This document shows, piece after piece, positions 36,842 through 45,723 of a stretch of DNA of 64,000 nucleotides. A model generated the notes under the pieces. That model worked only from the letters and a program-made list of their open reading frames with translations. It had not been told where the DNA came from and did not search any database. A program made the translations under genes and the position numbers. Origin of the DNA: Priestia aryabhattai B8W22 (GTDB lineage Bacteria > Bacillota > Bacilli > Bacillales > Bacillaceae_H). Each line of letters opens with the position of its first letter. Within the stretch, counting starts at the first letter, position 1. The stretch spans positions 124,001 through 188,000 of the forward strand of contig NZ_JYOO01000003.1 of NCBI RefSeq assembly GCF_000956595.1. Direction: 5' to 3'.

Positions 36842-37303
36842 AGCTATTCCTCACAGTGTATAAATTTTATTTTTAATATGTTCTAAAATCCCTTAAATAC
36901 TCTTTGAAGGGTATTTTTTCTTTATCTCCATTTATAAAGAACTTTCTACAATTCAATCTTTTTATTTTGCTTTCATGTGTAGAACGAAAATAAAGAAAAG
37001 ACGGATCACTATTTTTTAAAACTAAAATCATGTAAAATATGGGTGAACTGTGTATATCATACCAGCAGCAAAAGCGAAGTATTGTAGTAAAATATTCCCC
37101 CTACACGTACGAAACGAAACCATTCTTTAAAATAAAATAATTTCATAGAGTAAATTGAACCATGATAAATACTTGAAAGTGGGGTAACAAAGATTACTGT
37201 ATTAATCGGTCCCTCCCTTTGCAAAATAACAAAGAAAACATCATAATAAAAGATGCGCATCACAGCGTGAATGACTCTGCTTTGAAAGGATGGACTACAG
37301 CAA
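36842..37303. other. 460-base gap between the MurE-like and glycosylase genes
   Basis: AT-rich. Contains a short AATACTC/GGGTATT hairpin with a T run at about 36892-36918 on the plus strand. A 66-codon minus-strand frame here has no ribosome site. Nothing else is evident. Confidence 0.4.
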
Positions 37304-37912
37304 ATGACGCGTTCTCTTTTAGCGATTGAACCACTTCCTCTTTCGTTTTATCAACAGCCTACGCTTGAATTAGCTCAGTCGCTGTTAGGATGTCTTCTTG
37401 TTCACGAAACGGCAGAAGGAACTGCATCTGGTTTTATTGTAGAAACAGAGGCTTACAAAGGGCCATTGGATCGAGCAGCTCATAGCTTTAACAACCGGCG
37501 CACAAAAAGGACGGAGGTAATGTTCGGTCCTCCTGGTCATGCTTATACTCATACGATGCATACGCATTGCTTACTCAATGTCGTAAGCAGCGACATCGAT
37601 TGTCCAGAAGGCGTCCTCATTCGAGCTATTGAGCCCTTTAGCGGAAAAGATTTGATGAAAACTAGACGTCGAGGGATGGAAAATGAAATAAATTGGACAA
37701 ACGGTCCTGGGAAACTAACAAAAGCACTAGGGGTTTCAATGGATTTGTACGGTCATGATCTAACCAGCTCTCCTCTTTATATTGCTCGTGGCTTCACTCC
37801 TCCAGCGATTTCCGCCGGGCCTCGCGTTGGCATTGATAATTCTGGTGAAGCGAAGGATTACCCTTGGCGCTTTTGGGTTACCAATCACCCTTTTGTATCG
37901 AAATTCAGGTGA
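37304..37912 (+). CDS. Alkyladenine (3-methyladenine) DNA glycosylase, AAG/MPG family
   Basis: 202 residues with the AAG signatures: FIVETEAYKGPLDRAAHSFNNRRTKR holds the catalytic Glu, then VMFGPPGHAYTHTMHTHCLLNVV and GPGKLTKALG. It removes alkylated purines from DNA in base-excision repair. The MHTHCLLNVV form is shared by the B. subtilis YxlJ protein (from memory). AAAGGA lies 13 bases before the ATG, a rather long gap; an out-of-frame ATG sits in between. Confidence 0.9.
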   Translation: MTRSLLAIEPLPLSFYQQPTLELAQSLLGCLLVHETAEGTASGFIVETEAYKGPLDRAAHSFNNRRTKRTEVMFGPPGHAYTHTMHTHCLLNVVSSDIDCPEGVLIRAIEPFSGKDLMKTRRRGMENEINWTNGPGKLTKALGVSMDLYGHDLTSSPLYIARGFTPPAISAGPRVGIDNSGEAKDYPWRFWVTNHPFVSKFR

Positions 37913-37944
37913 ACAAAAGGCAAATGATTTATTAACGAAAATAA

Positions 37945-37976
37945 AAGAAGCACCTCTTTTTAGAGATGCTTCTTTT
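37945..37976. terminator. Bidirectional terminator
   Basis: AAGAAGCACCTCT and AGAGATGCTTCTT around TTTT, between the glycosylase gene and the convergent isomerase gene. Confidence 0.8.
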
Positions 37977-37979
37977 TGC

Positions 37980-38948
37980 TTACGCCCACCACATTTGTGA
38001 GGGAGTTTCTTCAATTAATACACTTTGTAAGTTTGTAACCGCGCGTTTAAATCCTTCTTCAATCGACATGATTGGATCTTCGTGCTCAATGCTGACTACA
38101 TAATCGTATCCGTATGTGCGAAGTGCACTCATCATATCAGACCACTCTTTTACATCATGTCCGCATCCTACGGATCTAAACGTCCATGCACGCGTTTGGA
38201 CTTCTCCGTATGGCTGCATATCCGTCAGTCCATACATGTTAATATTATCCTGGTCCAAGTACGTATCCTTTGCATGGAAATGATGAATCGCATTTTCTTT
38301 TGCTAAAATTTTAATAGCTCCTACCGGATCAATTCCTTGCCACCATAAATGACTTGGATCAAGGTTAGCGCCAATCGCTGGACTTGTTTTTTCGCGAAGC
38401 TTTAGGAGCGTATACGGAGTATGAACTAAAAATCCACCGTGAAGTTCTAAACCAATTTTTACATTATGCTCCTCCGCTAGTTCTCCAATTTCTTTCCAAT
38501 AAGGAACAAGCTTATTTTCCCACTGCCAATTCAATACGTCTCCATACTCGTTAGGCCAAGGAGTAACAGGCCAGTTTGGGTACTTCGCTTCTTCGTGATC
38601 TCCTGCTGTTCCAGAGAAGCAGTTAACCACTGGAACATCTACTAATGATGCTAGTTGGATGGTCTTGCGAAGCGTTTCGTCAGATTCTTTTGCAAAACTT
38701 GCCTCAGGTGAAATAGGATTGCCGTGGCAGCTAAATGCGCTGATTGTAAGTCCGCGGTCTTTTATCTGTTTCATATATGCTTCTCTTTTTTCTTCATCTT
38801 CAAGCAGCTCATCTAGCGGACAATGACTGTTTCCCGGATAGCCGCCCGTTCCGATTTCAACAGCATGAAGGCCTGCTGCTTTTACTTTATCTAACATCTC
38901 TTCAAAAGAAAGATCCGCAAATAAGACCGTGAATACTCCAAGTTTCAT
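37980..38948 (-). CDS. Sugar phosphate isomerase/epimerase-like TIM barrel (IolE/XylA-like)
   Basis: 322 residues of the AP-endonuclease-2-like TIM barrel: VEIGTGGYPG, VGLELHGGFLVHTP with the metal Glu and His, ANLDPSHLWWQG with Asp and His, HFHAKDTY and VSIEHED. These metal-binding residues mark inosose isomerase/dehydratase-like enzymes. ATG at 38948 follows CAGGGGGAAATTAAA and abuts the stop of the upstream dehydrogenase gene. Last gene of the ThuA operon; it likely converts a keto-sugar made by the dehydrogenases. Confidence 0.9.
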   Translation of the reverse strand: MKLGVFTVLFADLSFEEMLDKVKAAGLHAVEIGTGGYPGNSHCPLDELLEDEEKREAYMKQIKDRGLTISAFSCHGNPISPEASFAKESDETLRKTIQLASLVDVPVVNCFSGTAGDHEEAKYPNWPVTPWPNEYGDVLNWQWENKLVPYWKEIGELAEEHNVKIGLELHGGFLVHTPYTLLKLREKTSPAIGANLDPSHLWWQGIDPVGAIKILAKENAIHHFHAKDTYLDQDNINMYGLTDMQPYGEVQTRAWTFRSVGCGHDVKEWSDMMSALRTYGYDYVVSIEHEDPIMSIEEGFKRAVTNLQSVLIEETPSQMWWA

Positions 38949-38949
38949 T

Positions 38950-39954
38950 TTAATTTCCCCCTGTGCGATATATTTCGTCAATAATAGCTGAGACTTGAAG
39001 CGCTTCTTGTGGCTTTACCACTAATTCAGCATTTCCTTTACACGCTTCAACGAAATTTTTAGCCTGACTTAAGCTGTAATCATCTTCTCCATCTATCCAA
39101 GGTGACGTGCTGTTCATGAGCATACCGTTTTTAGACGTGTATAGTTCAAACGGAAACACGCTTAAACCGCCCTCTACCCCTGATATGCTTACGTGCTCTT
39201 CATCATCTTCGATGTTAGCAGCCCAAGAAGTTTCTAAAAGAAGCGACGCTCCATTTTCAAATTTAATATAGGCTGTTACATGATCATCCACGCTGAATGA
39301 TTCATGATCAAATGTTCCCCATTGATTTACTTGGTTAGGCGTTTTACTCAGGTCATTATATGTACTTCCCAGTACTTCAGTATGCTTTGGGTTTCCCATT
39401 AGCCAAAGGGTTAAATCAAGCAAATGGCAGCCGTAATCAATTAAGCTGCCTCCTCCTTGAAGATCTTTGTTCGTAAATACCCCCCAACCGGGAACCTTTC
39501 GCCGACGCATTGCTCTGACACGTGCAACTAATGGTCGCCCTACTTCTGTCATCATTTTTTTCGCAGCCTGTGCTTCTTTCATGAATCGGTAATGATACGC
39601 AATCGCTAACTGCTTACCTGATTCTCTAGCAGCGGCAAGCATTTCTTCACCTTGCTCTTTAGACATCGCCATTGGCTTTTCACATAGGACGTGAACGCCT
39701 GCTTTTAGCGCTTCTACTGCAAACTCGGCGTGAAATTTATTCGGTGTACAAATACATACAGCATCCACTTCTTTAAACATATCTTTGTAATCAACAAATA
39801 CGTGAGGGATATTATGCTCATTGGCTACCTCTGTGGCTCTTTCACTATTAATATCGCTAAGCCCCCAAATCACACATTCATCACCCAGTTGTTTGAATGC
39901 CGGGATATGCCTGCTTACAGCAATCCCTCCTGCTCCGATTATGCCAATTCTCAC
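38950..39954 (-). CDS. Gfo/Idh/MocA-family sugar dehydrogenase (1)
   Basis: 334 residues: Rossmann GIIGAGGIAVSRHIPAF, the invariant CEKPMA with catalytic Lys and the sheet domain with GGSLIDYGCHLLDLTLWLMG. NAD(P)-linked oxidation of a sugar hydroxyl. GTG at 39954 follows GAGGTGAAAAAC. It follows a paralogous dehydrogenase by 12 bases; two such paralogues with an isomerase often run 3-keto-sugar chemistry. Confidence 0.92.
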   Translation of the reverse strand: MRIGIIGAGGIAVSRHIPAFKQLGDECVIWGLSDINSERATEVANEHNIPHVFVDYKDMFKEVDAVCICTPNKFHAEFAVEALKAGVHVLCEKPMAMSKEQGEEMLAAARESGKQLAIAYHYRFMKEAQAAKKMMTEVGRPLVARVRAMRRRKVPGWGVFTNKDLQGGGSLIDYGCHLLDLTLWLMGNPKHTEVLGSTYNDLSKTPNQVNQWGTFDHESFSVDDHVTAYIKFENGASLLLETSWAANIEDDEEHVSISGVEGGLSVFPFELYTSKNGMLMNSTSPWIDGEDDYSLSQAKNFVEACKGNAELVVKPQEALQVSAIIDEIYRTGGN

Positions 39955-39966
39955 GTTTTTCACCTC

Positions 39967-40992
39967 TTACACGCGCGTAATTTGTTTCGTTTGACTTGAT
40001 TTTAAAGCTGCTAAAATAACAGCAAGTGATTTTAATCCTTCTTCACCAGGAACAGGAGACTCTTTATCTTCTGCAACTGCATCTACAAATTGTTCAATGA
40101 CGTGAGAATTACTTTGTCCGCCTTCATCGTTCGACTGGATTTTTCCTAATTCATAGTTCACCACTTCACCGGTTGCATATTGTGCAACTAATGAATACGT
40201 CGGATCGTCTTCTAAACGAAGAATCCCTTTCTCTCCGTAAACAATCGTGGAGTTATCTTCTTTTCCATTGTAAGCCCAGCTTGCCGCAAGCGTCCCGATA
40301 ATCCCGCTTTCCGTTTTTAATACGCACACAGCATTGTCGTCTACATTTGCAAAGTCTTTTGCATTGCTTTCCACAAATGCACCGACTTCTACAATTTCTT
40401 CACTCAATATGTAGCGAAGCATATCGGTTTTATGAACGCCTAAATCCCCCATAGCTCCAATAAACGCTTCGTCTTTTTTGAAGAACCAGCTGTCTTTTCC
40501 GTCCACGCTCCACCCCTCAGGGCCACCGTGGCCAAAAGCCGTACGGAAACTATAAATTTTACCGATTTCCCCTTTTTCAATAAGTTCACGAGCTTTTTGA
40601 TGAGAAGCTACAAAGCGCTGATTATGTCCGATCATTAGTTTTTTACCGTTTGTTTTTGCTGCTTCAATCATTGCTTTCGCTTCTTCTTCTGATGTTGCCA
40701 TCGGCTTTTCACACAGAACATGAACTCCGCTGTTTAACGCTGCAACCGAAATAGGCGCATGAAGATAATTGGGCGTACACACGCTCACTGCTTCCACTGT
40801 ACCGCTTGCTAAAAGTTCTTCATAGTTTGTGTACGCTTTTACACCGTACTGCTGTGCTACGCTGTTTGCACGTTCGGTGTTTATATCGCAAACGGCTACT
40901 AATTCTACTAGTTCATTCATCTTATATTCTGGTAAGTGACGGTGTTGCGCAATGCTTCCACACCCAATAACGCCAATTTTTACTTTTGCCAT
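39967..40992 (-). CDS. Gfo/Idh/MocA-family sugar dehydrogenase (2)
   Basis: 341 residues with IGVIGCGSIAQHRHLPEY, LCEKPMATS with catalytic Lys and AMGDLGVHKTDMLRYI for the active-site Asp/His. Paralogue of the next gene. AAAGGGGAT precedes the ATG. Upstream lies ThuA, 32 bases away. Substrate not visible; likely the same carbohydrate as the rest of the operon. Confidence 0.92.
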   Translation of the reverse strand: MAKVKIGVIGCGSIAQHRHLPEYKMNELVELVAVCDINTERANSVAQQYGVKAYTNYEELLASGTVEAVSVCTPNYLHAPISVAALNSGVHVLCEKPMATSEEEAKAMIEAAKTNGKKLMIGHNQRFVASHQKARELIEKGEIGKIYSFRTAFGHGGPEGWSVDGKDSWFFKKDEAFIGAMGDLGVHKTDMLRYILSEEIVEVGAFVESNAKDFANVDDNAVCVLKTESGIIGTLAASWAYNGKEDNSTIVYGEKGILRLEDDPTYSLVAQYATGEVVNYELGKIQSNDEGGQSNSHVIEQFVDAVAEDKESPVPGEEGLKSLAVILAALKSSQTKQITRV

Positions 40993-41024
40993 CTTTCCTA
41001 TCCCCTTTGCTTAAGCATTATTAA

Positions 41025-41750
41025 TTAGTTTTTAACAGCGATTGATTCAAGCGGTTGCGCATTGCCGTAAACAGGACGTTTTCTCTCTGCTGGCTTCGCC
41101 CATTTAATAGCATTCATAATGACACGCTGAATGTCTTTGTTATGGTATGTTGGATATGTTTCATGTCCAGGTCTGAAATAAAATACTTTTCCGTTTCCGC
41201 GTTTGTACGTGCAGCCGCTTCTGAAAATTTCTCCGCCTTCAAACCAGCTTGTGAAAATCAGTTCATCAGGTGCTGGAATATCAAAGTGCTCTCCGTACAT
41301 TTCTTCGCGCTCCAGCTCGATAAATTCACCAATACCTTCCACAATCGGATGGCTCGGTTCTACTACCCACAAGCGCTCTTTTTCATCTGCTTCACGCCAT
41401 TTTAAGTCGCAGCTTGTGCCCATCAACGTTTTAAAAATCTTAGAAAAGTGACCTGAATGTAAGACAATAAGCCCCATACCGTCCAGCACGCGCTGCTTTA
41501 CTTTCTCAACGATGTCATCTTTTACTTCGTCATGCGCTAAATGACCCCACCATACTAAAACATCCGTTTGATTTAATACTTCTTCTGTCAACCCGTGTTC
41601 TACTTCGTCTAATGTTGCTGTGTGCGTGCGAAACCCTCCTTCTTCTAAAAAAGAAGCGATGGCACCGTGGATGCCTTCAGGGTAAATTTCTCTTACAACC
41701 GGATTTTTCTGTTCATGACGATTTTCATTCCATACTGTAACGTTAATCAT
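41025..41750 (-). CDS. ThuA-like (trehalose-utilisation) protein, class I amidotransferase-like fold
   Basis: 241 residues of the ThuA family: [53 protein letters not shown] and [17 protein letters not shown]. In rhizobia ThuA with ThuB takes part in disaccharide oxidation to 3-keto sugars; the Bacillus role is unproven. ATG at 41750 (AAGGGG, 8 bases) is preferred over the ATG at 41756, which is 2 bases from the ribosome site. First gene of the operon under a LacI-type operator. Confidence 0.85.
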   Translation of the reverse strand: MINVTVWNENRHEQKNPVVREIYPEGIHGAIASFLEEGGFRTHTATLDEVEHGLTEEVLNQTDVLVWWGHLAHDEVKDDIVEKVKQRVLDGMGLIVLHSGHFSKIFKTLMGTSCDLKWREADEKERLWVVEPSHPIVEGIGEFIELEREEMYGEHFDIPAPDELIFTSWFEGGEIFRSGCTYKRGNGKVFYFRPGHETYPTYHNKDIQRVIMNAIKWAKPAERKRPVYGNAQPLESIAVKN

Positions 41751-41754
41751 TTTC

Positions 41755-41813
41755 ATATCCCCTTTTTTTGTGAATGCTAACTTATATCCCCTTTTTTGAT
41801 AAATGCTAAACTT
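41755..41813. repeat. Tandem duplication covering the thuA ribosome site
   Basis: Two adjacent copies of about 29 bases (41755-41783 and 41784-41813), each with ATATCCCCTTTTTT and then AATGCTAA-CTT on the plus strand. On the gene strand each holds AAAAGGGGATAT, so the thuA leader has a second ribosome-site copy without a start codon. Confidence 0.7.
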
Positions 41814-41815
41814 GG

Positions 41816-41829
41816 GTTAACCGGTTAAC
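41816..41829. promoter_or_regulatory. LacI-type operator of the thuA operon
   Basis: GTTAACCGGTTAAC, a perfect 14-base palindrome with the CG-centred symmetry favoured by LacI-family repressors, between the repressor stop (41840) and the thuA start. A sister site precedes the repressor gene. Confidence 0.75.
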
Positions 41830-41839
41830 TTACTGTGGT

Positions 41840-42871
41840 TCACTCGCGCTTAGCAGTCGAATCTCGAATAATAAGTTCAACCGATAATTTTACATGTTGC
41901 AGCGTGCTGAAACGGTGTTCAATTGCTTGAATAACAGACGTCGCGGCGACGACTCCTTTATTAAATACATCTTGACGAATGGTTGTTAGACTTGGAGATG
42001 CATAGCTACTAAAGGTTATGTCATCAAACCCTACGATTGAATATTCCTGCGGAATTTTTTTCCCCTTTTCTTGCAGTGCTTTCATAATTCCAAGCGCCAG
42101 CGTATCAGAGGATGCAAAAACTGCCCGAATATCCTTATGATCTTGCAGCAGCTTGTTCCCTAAATTGTAACCGTTATCAAACGAACTTTCGTTCACTTCA
42201 AAAACAAACGTCTTTGATGGTGTAATGCCCGCTTCTTTTAATGCTTTCTCGTAGCCTATATACCTCTTTTTATCTACTGGACTATTGACGAGGTGATGAG
42301 CAACAAAGGCAATTTCTTTGTGTCCCAAACTCACTAAATGTGTTGTAGCTAGATATCCTCCATACTCATCGTCTACAGAAATATGATGATAATCACGTTC
42401 GTACCTTTCGTATGTATCTACTAGCACAATCGGATTCGATAACGCTTTCATTTTTTCATACAATCGATGCGGGAAGGCTCCTAAAAACAGAAGACCATCA
42501 ATATTTCTCGTCCGAATCCATTTTAGGCAATCAGCTGGGCTACTCACTCCGGATATGACTAGATCATAACCATGCTTACGGATTACATATTCAATTCCAC
42601 TAATCATTTCACTGTAATAATGGTTATCTTTAAATATAGTAGAAAGTGAATCATCTGTAAGCGGGAACATCACGCCAATCATATTTGACTTTTGTTTCGA
42701 AAGACTAACGGCGGTTAAATTGGGTTCGTAGTTTAATTCTTTTACCGCTGTTAAAATTCGCTCTTTTGTTTCATCGGATACTTTGTTAATTCCGTTTAAG
42801 ACGTAAGATACTGAAGCTGCAGACACTCCTGCATGCTTTGCTACATCACGAATCGTTATCTTTTCTCCCAT
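41840..42871 (-). CDS. LacI-family transcriptional repressor
   Basis: 343 residues: N-terminal helix-turn-helix ITIRDVAKHAGVSAASVSYVL with the hinge helix region, then a periplasmic-binding-protein-like sensor domain (GVMFPLTDDS, HISVDDEYGGYLATTHLVSLGH, FASSDTLALGIM, SIVGFDDITFSSYASPSLTTI). It should control the downstream ThuA-dehydrogenase-isomerase operon and itself through GTTAAC palindromes. GGAGAGATTTT precedes the ATG. The sensed sugar is unknown. Confidence 0.94.
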   Translation of the reverse strand: MGEKITIRDVAKHAGVSAASVSYVLNGINKVSDETKERILTAVKELNYEPNLTAVSLSKQKSNMIGVMFPLTDDSLSTIFKDNHYYSEMISGIEYVIRKHGYDLVISGVSSPADCLKWIRTRNIDGLLFLGAFPHRLYEKMKALSNPIVLVDTYERYERDYHHISVDDEYGGYLATTHLVSLGHKEIAFVAHHLVNSPVDKKRYIGYEKALKEAGITPSKTFVFEVNESSFDNGYNLGNKLLQDHKDIRAVFASSDTLALGIMKALQEKGKKIPQEYSIVGFDDITFSSYASPSLTTIRQDVFNKGVVAATSVIQAIEHRFSTLQHVKLSVELIIRDSTAKRE

Positions 42872-42882
42872 AAAATCTCTCC

Positions 42883-42898
42883 AGTTAAACGGTTAACT
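42883..42898. promoter_or_regulatory. LacI-type operator before the repressor gene
   Basis: AGTTAAACGGTTAACT, palindromic with one mismatched pair, 12 bases before the repressor start; matches the operator at 41816. Confidence 0.7.
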
Positions 42899-43121
42899 AT
42901 TTACTCGTTCATTATAATTCACTCCTTTATTATCAGTCAACGTATTTTTCAAATTATCTGTTAACTATTATAATATCTTCCTAGATTGGTATGTTTTAAG
43001 CAGTGACAAGATGTATTGACACCTGTTAATCTTTGAAACGTACATATAAAGTTCGGTGCACAGCACGCACCGATCCGTGATAAAAGGGGCGTTCAAAAGG
43101 ATTTCAGGAGGTACTTACTTT

Positions 43122-43696
43122 ATGTTTAAGAAACTAGCAATTATTGGAGCACTAGCAGTTCCTATGTTCGGCATGAGTCACGGGGCAAATGCCGCTGAAA
43201 CAACCCATCGCGTAAAAGCCGGCGAGACTCTTTACAAGATTGGCGCTGAATACGGCGTTACGGTTCAACAGTTAAAAGAAGCGAATCACAAATCTACCGA
43301 CTCTATTAATGCAAATGAAACATTAACAATCCCTAACTCTATTAGCGAAAGCGATAAAGAATTGTTAGCTCGCCTTGTACAAGCTGAAGCAAAAGGCGAA
43401 CCTTACGCTGGCAAAGTGGCTGTAGCAACAGTCGTTTTAAACCGCGTGGATAGCGATTCTTTCCCAAACTCTATTCATGATGTTATTTATCAAGGCACAC
43501 AGTTTACACCTGTACAAAACGGTGAAATTATAAAGCAGCGGATGCTGAAGCAAAAAAAGCTGTAAATGAAGCACTAGCGTTTAGGGGTCAAGGAAAAGGT
43601 TCGTTATTCTTCTTTAATCCAGATAAAACAAGCGACCAATGGCTTCGTCAAAAACAGGTTACGATTACAATCGGAAATCACGTTTTTGCAAAATAA
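43122..43696 (+). pseudogene. LysM-domain cell-wall hydrolase (SleB/CwlJ-type hydrolase_2), frameshifted
   Basis: Starts with a signal peptide ([26 protein letters not shown]), then one LysM repeat ([29 protein letters not shown]) and a hydrolase_2 domain ([28 protein letters not shown]). The frame breaks near 43532-43535 (ATTATAAAG) and ends at a stop 43563-43565. One extra A there would restore [17 protein letters not shown] and the family end IGNHVFAK at 43696. So it is a -1 frameshift in an A run, either a real inactivation or a sequence error. AGGAGG precedes the ATG. It would have been a secreted muralytic enzyme. Confidence 0.9.
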
Positions 43697-43699
43697 ACA

Positions 43700-43728
43700 A
43701 AAAAAGCACTCAGAGGAGTGCTTTTTTT
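43700..43728. terminator. Bidirectional terminator
   Basis: AAAAAGCACTC and GGAGTGCTTTTTTT, after the hydrolase gene and the convergent transporter gene. Confidence 0.8.
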
Positions 43729-45061
43729 AATATGCAACAAGTAAGCTTAATAGAACAGCTATAATAATAATCGGCAATACGTATTTAACTAGAAAGAACC
43801 ATGCGTTAAATAATTTAGCACCTTTTGTGCTTCCTGAAATAAACTCTTCGTACACAGCTTCTTTTTTCATTTTAAATGTCACAAAAATCGCAATGGCTAA
43901 ACTCCCAAGAGGCAGCATTAAGTTGCTCACAAAAAAGTCAGCTACGTCAAATATACTTCTGCCAAAAAGTGAGACATGTTTTAATACACCAAACGAAAGC
44001 GCTGATGGGATACCTACTACAAACACAAGAATCCCTGATAGAGAAGCGTAGCGAGTTCGTTTTGTCTGATCGTCTTTGGTTAAAGCAGCTACGATAATTT
44101 CCAGCAGTGAAAAAGCAGACGTAAGCGTAGCAAATAGAAATAAAATTAAAAACAGTGCTAAAAAGACGGTGCCAAACGGCATTTTCTCAAATACTGTTGG
44201 CAAGACAACAAACAAAAGTCCAGGTCCTTCGGTTGGCTTTAATCCGAATGAAAAAACAGCTGGAAAAATAGCCAAGCCCGCCAGCAGCGAAACAAACAAG
44301 TTCAAAATAGCAATGGTGCCTGCAGAACGCGGCAAGCTTACTTTTTTCCCTAAATAAGAGCTATATGTCACCATGCAGGATAATCCCACGCAAAGCGAGA
44401 AAAACGACTGACCGAGCGCATAGAGAACAGATGACCCTGTAATGGCTGAAAAATCCGGTTTTAAAAAGAATTTCACCCCCTCCATAGCTCCGTCCAATGT
44501 TAAAGAGCGAACCACGATAATGATAAAACAGATAAATAACAGCGGCATCATGTATTTATTAGCACGCTCTATTCCTTTTTGTACGCCTTTTGAAATAACA
44601 AACACTGTAATTAATAAAAACAGCGCCTGTGCACCTAATACCACGTAAGGTTGGCTAATGACGGCATTGAACAACGGGCCGTACTCTTTTCCGCTTAGCA
44701 TACCGGTTACGCTCATAATCGTATATAAAATCACCCAGCCGCCAACGACGCTGTAAAAGGAAAGTAAAATGACACAGCTTAGTACTCCAAGCCGGCCAAT
44801 CCATACCCAAGCGGACTTTGGGGCAATTGCCTTATAAGCACTAATCGCTTCTTTTCCCGTATGTCTTCCAATGATAAATTCTGCCAACAGAAGCGGCAAT
44901 CCAATAAAAATTGTAAATAAAATAAACAACGCAAAAAATGCTCCACCGCCACTGGTTCCCGTTACGTATGGAAATTTCCATATCGCTCCTAGACCAATTG
45001 CTGCCCCAGCAGATGCTAAAATAAAACCGAGGCGTGAAGACCACTGATTTCCTTTACTCAT
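43727..45061 (-). CDS. yocR: Neurotransmitter:sodium symporter-family transporter (YocR-like)
   Basis: 444 residues, about eleven to twelve membrane segments. The signature RLGFILASAGAAIGLGAIWKFPYVTGTSGGGAFF in segment 1 and QSFFSLCVGLSCMVTYSSYL in segment 6 are those of LeuT-fold Na+ symporters. It likely imports an amino acid or similar compound. B. subtilis YocR is the closest name I recall. AGGAGAGAG precedes the ATG at an unusually long 13-base spacing. Confidence 0.9.
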   Translation of the reverse strand: MSKGNQWSSRLGFILASAGAAIGLGAIWKFPYVTGTSGGGAFFALFILFTIFIGLPLLLAEFIIGRHTGKEAISAYKAIAPKSAWVWIGRLGVLSCVILLSFYSVVGGWVILYTIMSVTGMLSGKEYGPLFNAVISQPYVVLGAQALFLLITVFVISKGVQKGIERANKYMMPLLFICFIIIVVRSLTLDGAMEGVKFFLKPDFSAITGSSVLYALGQSFFSLCVGLSCMVTYSSYLGKKVSLPRSAGTIAILNLFVSLLAGLAIFPAVFSFGLKPTEGPGLLFVVLPTVFEKMPFGTVFLALFLILFLFATLTSAFSLLEIIVAALTKDDQTKRTRYASLSGILVFVVGIPSALSFGVLKHVSLFGRSIFDVADFFVSNLMLPLGSLAIAIFVTFKMKKEAVYEEFISGSTKGAKLFNAWFFLVKYVLPIIIIAVLLSLLVAY

Positions 45062-45183
45062 ATAATGTTACTCTCTCCTCTTCTAAACTCAAAACTCACC
45101 TGATTAGTACTGTACCATAAATGCAGAAGAAAATCATTCCCGTTTTACTTTTTTCTATAAAACGATATCTATATAGAATAGAA

Positions 45184-45213
45184 AAAATGAAGAAGCAGCT
45201 GCTTCTTCATTTT
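45184..45213. terminator. 30-bp perfect palindrome, bidirectional terminator
   Basis: AAAATGAAGAAGCAG mirrored by CTGCTTCTTCATTTT with no spacer, between the transporter and the small minus-strand gene. T-rich ends on both strands fit a terminator. Confidence 0.7.
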
Positions 45214-45237
45214 AGGTTTGATGTTTCTATTCAGACA

Positions 45238-45420
45238 TTATTCTCTGTACGATGATTCGTCTCCGCGGTAGGCTTCTTGATTTGATATTTCTTCAATATG
45301 CATATGCCCTTCTCTCTCTAAACGAAGAACCGTACGCTCTGCATCTTCATAGCTCTCGCATGTCACTTGTTTATATTCCATATCATCTTTATCCGTGTAA
45401 GCAACTAAATATGTTTCCAT
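45238..45420 (-). CDS. 60-residue small cytoplasmic protein
   Basis: METYLVAYTDKDDMEYKQV, then YEDAERTVLRLEREGHMHIEEISNQE. ATG at 45420 follows TAGGAGGAGTT, so it is probably real; the longer frame to 45531 lacks a ribosome site. No domain recognised; a single alpha/beta unit. Confidence 0.7.
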   Translation of the reverse strand: METYLVAYTDKDDMEYKQVTCESYEDAERTVLRLEREGHMHIEEISNQEAYRGDESSYRE

Positions 45421-45584
45421 TTTAACTCCTCCTATATAACCTATATGTAACGTATTTTGCCTTTTTCGTTTATTTCTAAACATATAGGCTCCAAACATAA
45501 TGCCTAGCATAGTATAATAGCGGAACTTCAATTTAAAAAGTTGAATTTTTCATTATGCACCGATGCAACATGGAGGTTACGCTT

Positions 45585-45698
45585 ATGACATTTATTTTAT
45601 CATTCGTACCAATTGTTGTTCCTTTTGGTATTTTAATTATCTTAATTGCTTTTACAGCTGCTTTTTTACAATCAAAAGAGCATCATAAAAAGCTCTAG
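45585..45698 (+). CDS. 37-residue single-helix membrane protein
   Basis: ATG at 45585 preceded by ATGGAGGTTACGCTT. Nearly all of residues 3-28 is hydrophobic (FILSFVPIVVPFGILIILIAF), followed by a charged tail KEHHKKL. The stop lies inside the terminator at 45687-45723. Likely a small membrane protein; no family recognised. Confidence 0.65.
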   Translation: MTFILSFVPIVVPFGILIILIAFTAAFLQSKEHHKKL

Positions 45699-45723
45699 CT
45701 TACAAAAGCTAGAGCTTCTTTTT
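45687..45723. terminator. Bidirectional terminator
   Basis: AAGCTCTAGCTT and AAGCTAGAGCTT around a 4-base loop, with T run, overlapping the end of the 37-residue gene and the TspO-like stop. Confidence 0.85.

Noticed and set aside
36892-36918. AATACTC/GGGTATT hairpin with T run
   Set aside because: Faces the plus strand where no upstream gene ends; likely chance in AT-rich DNA.
37057-37263. Minus-strand frame of 68 codons before the glycosylase gene
   Set aside because: No ribosome site, no similarity that I can recognise, atypical composition.
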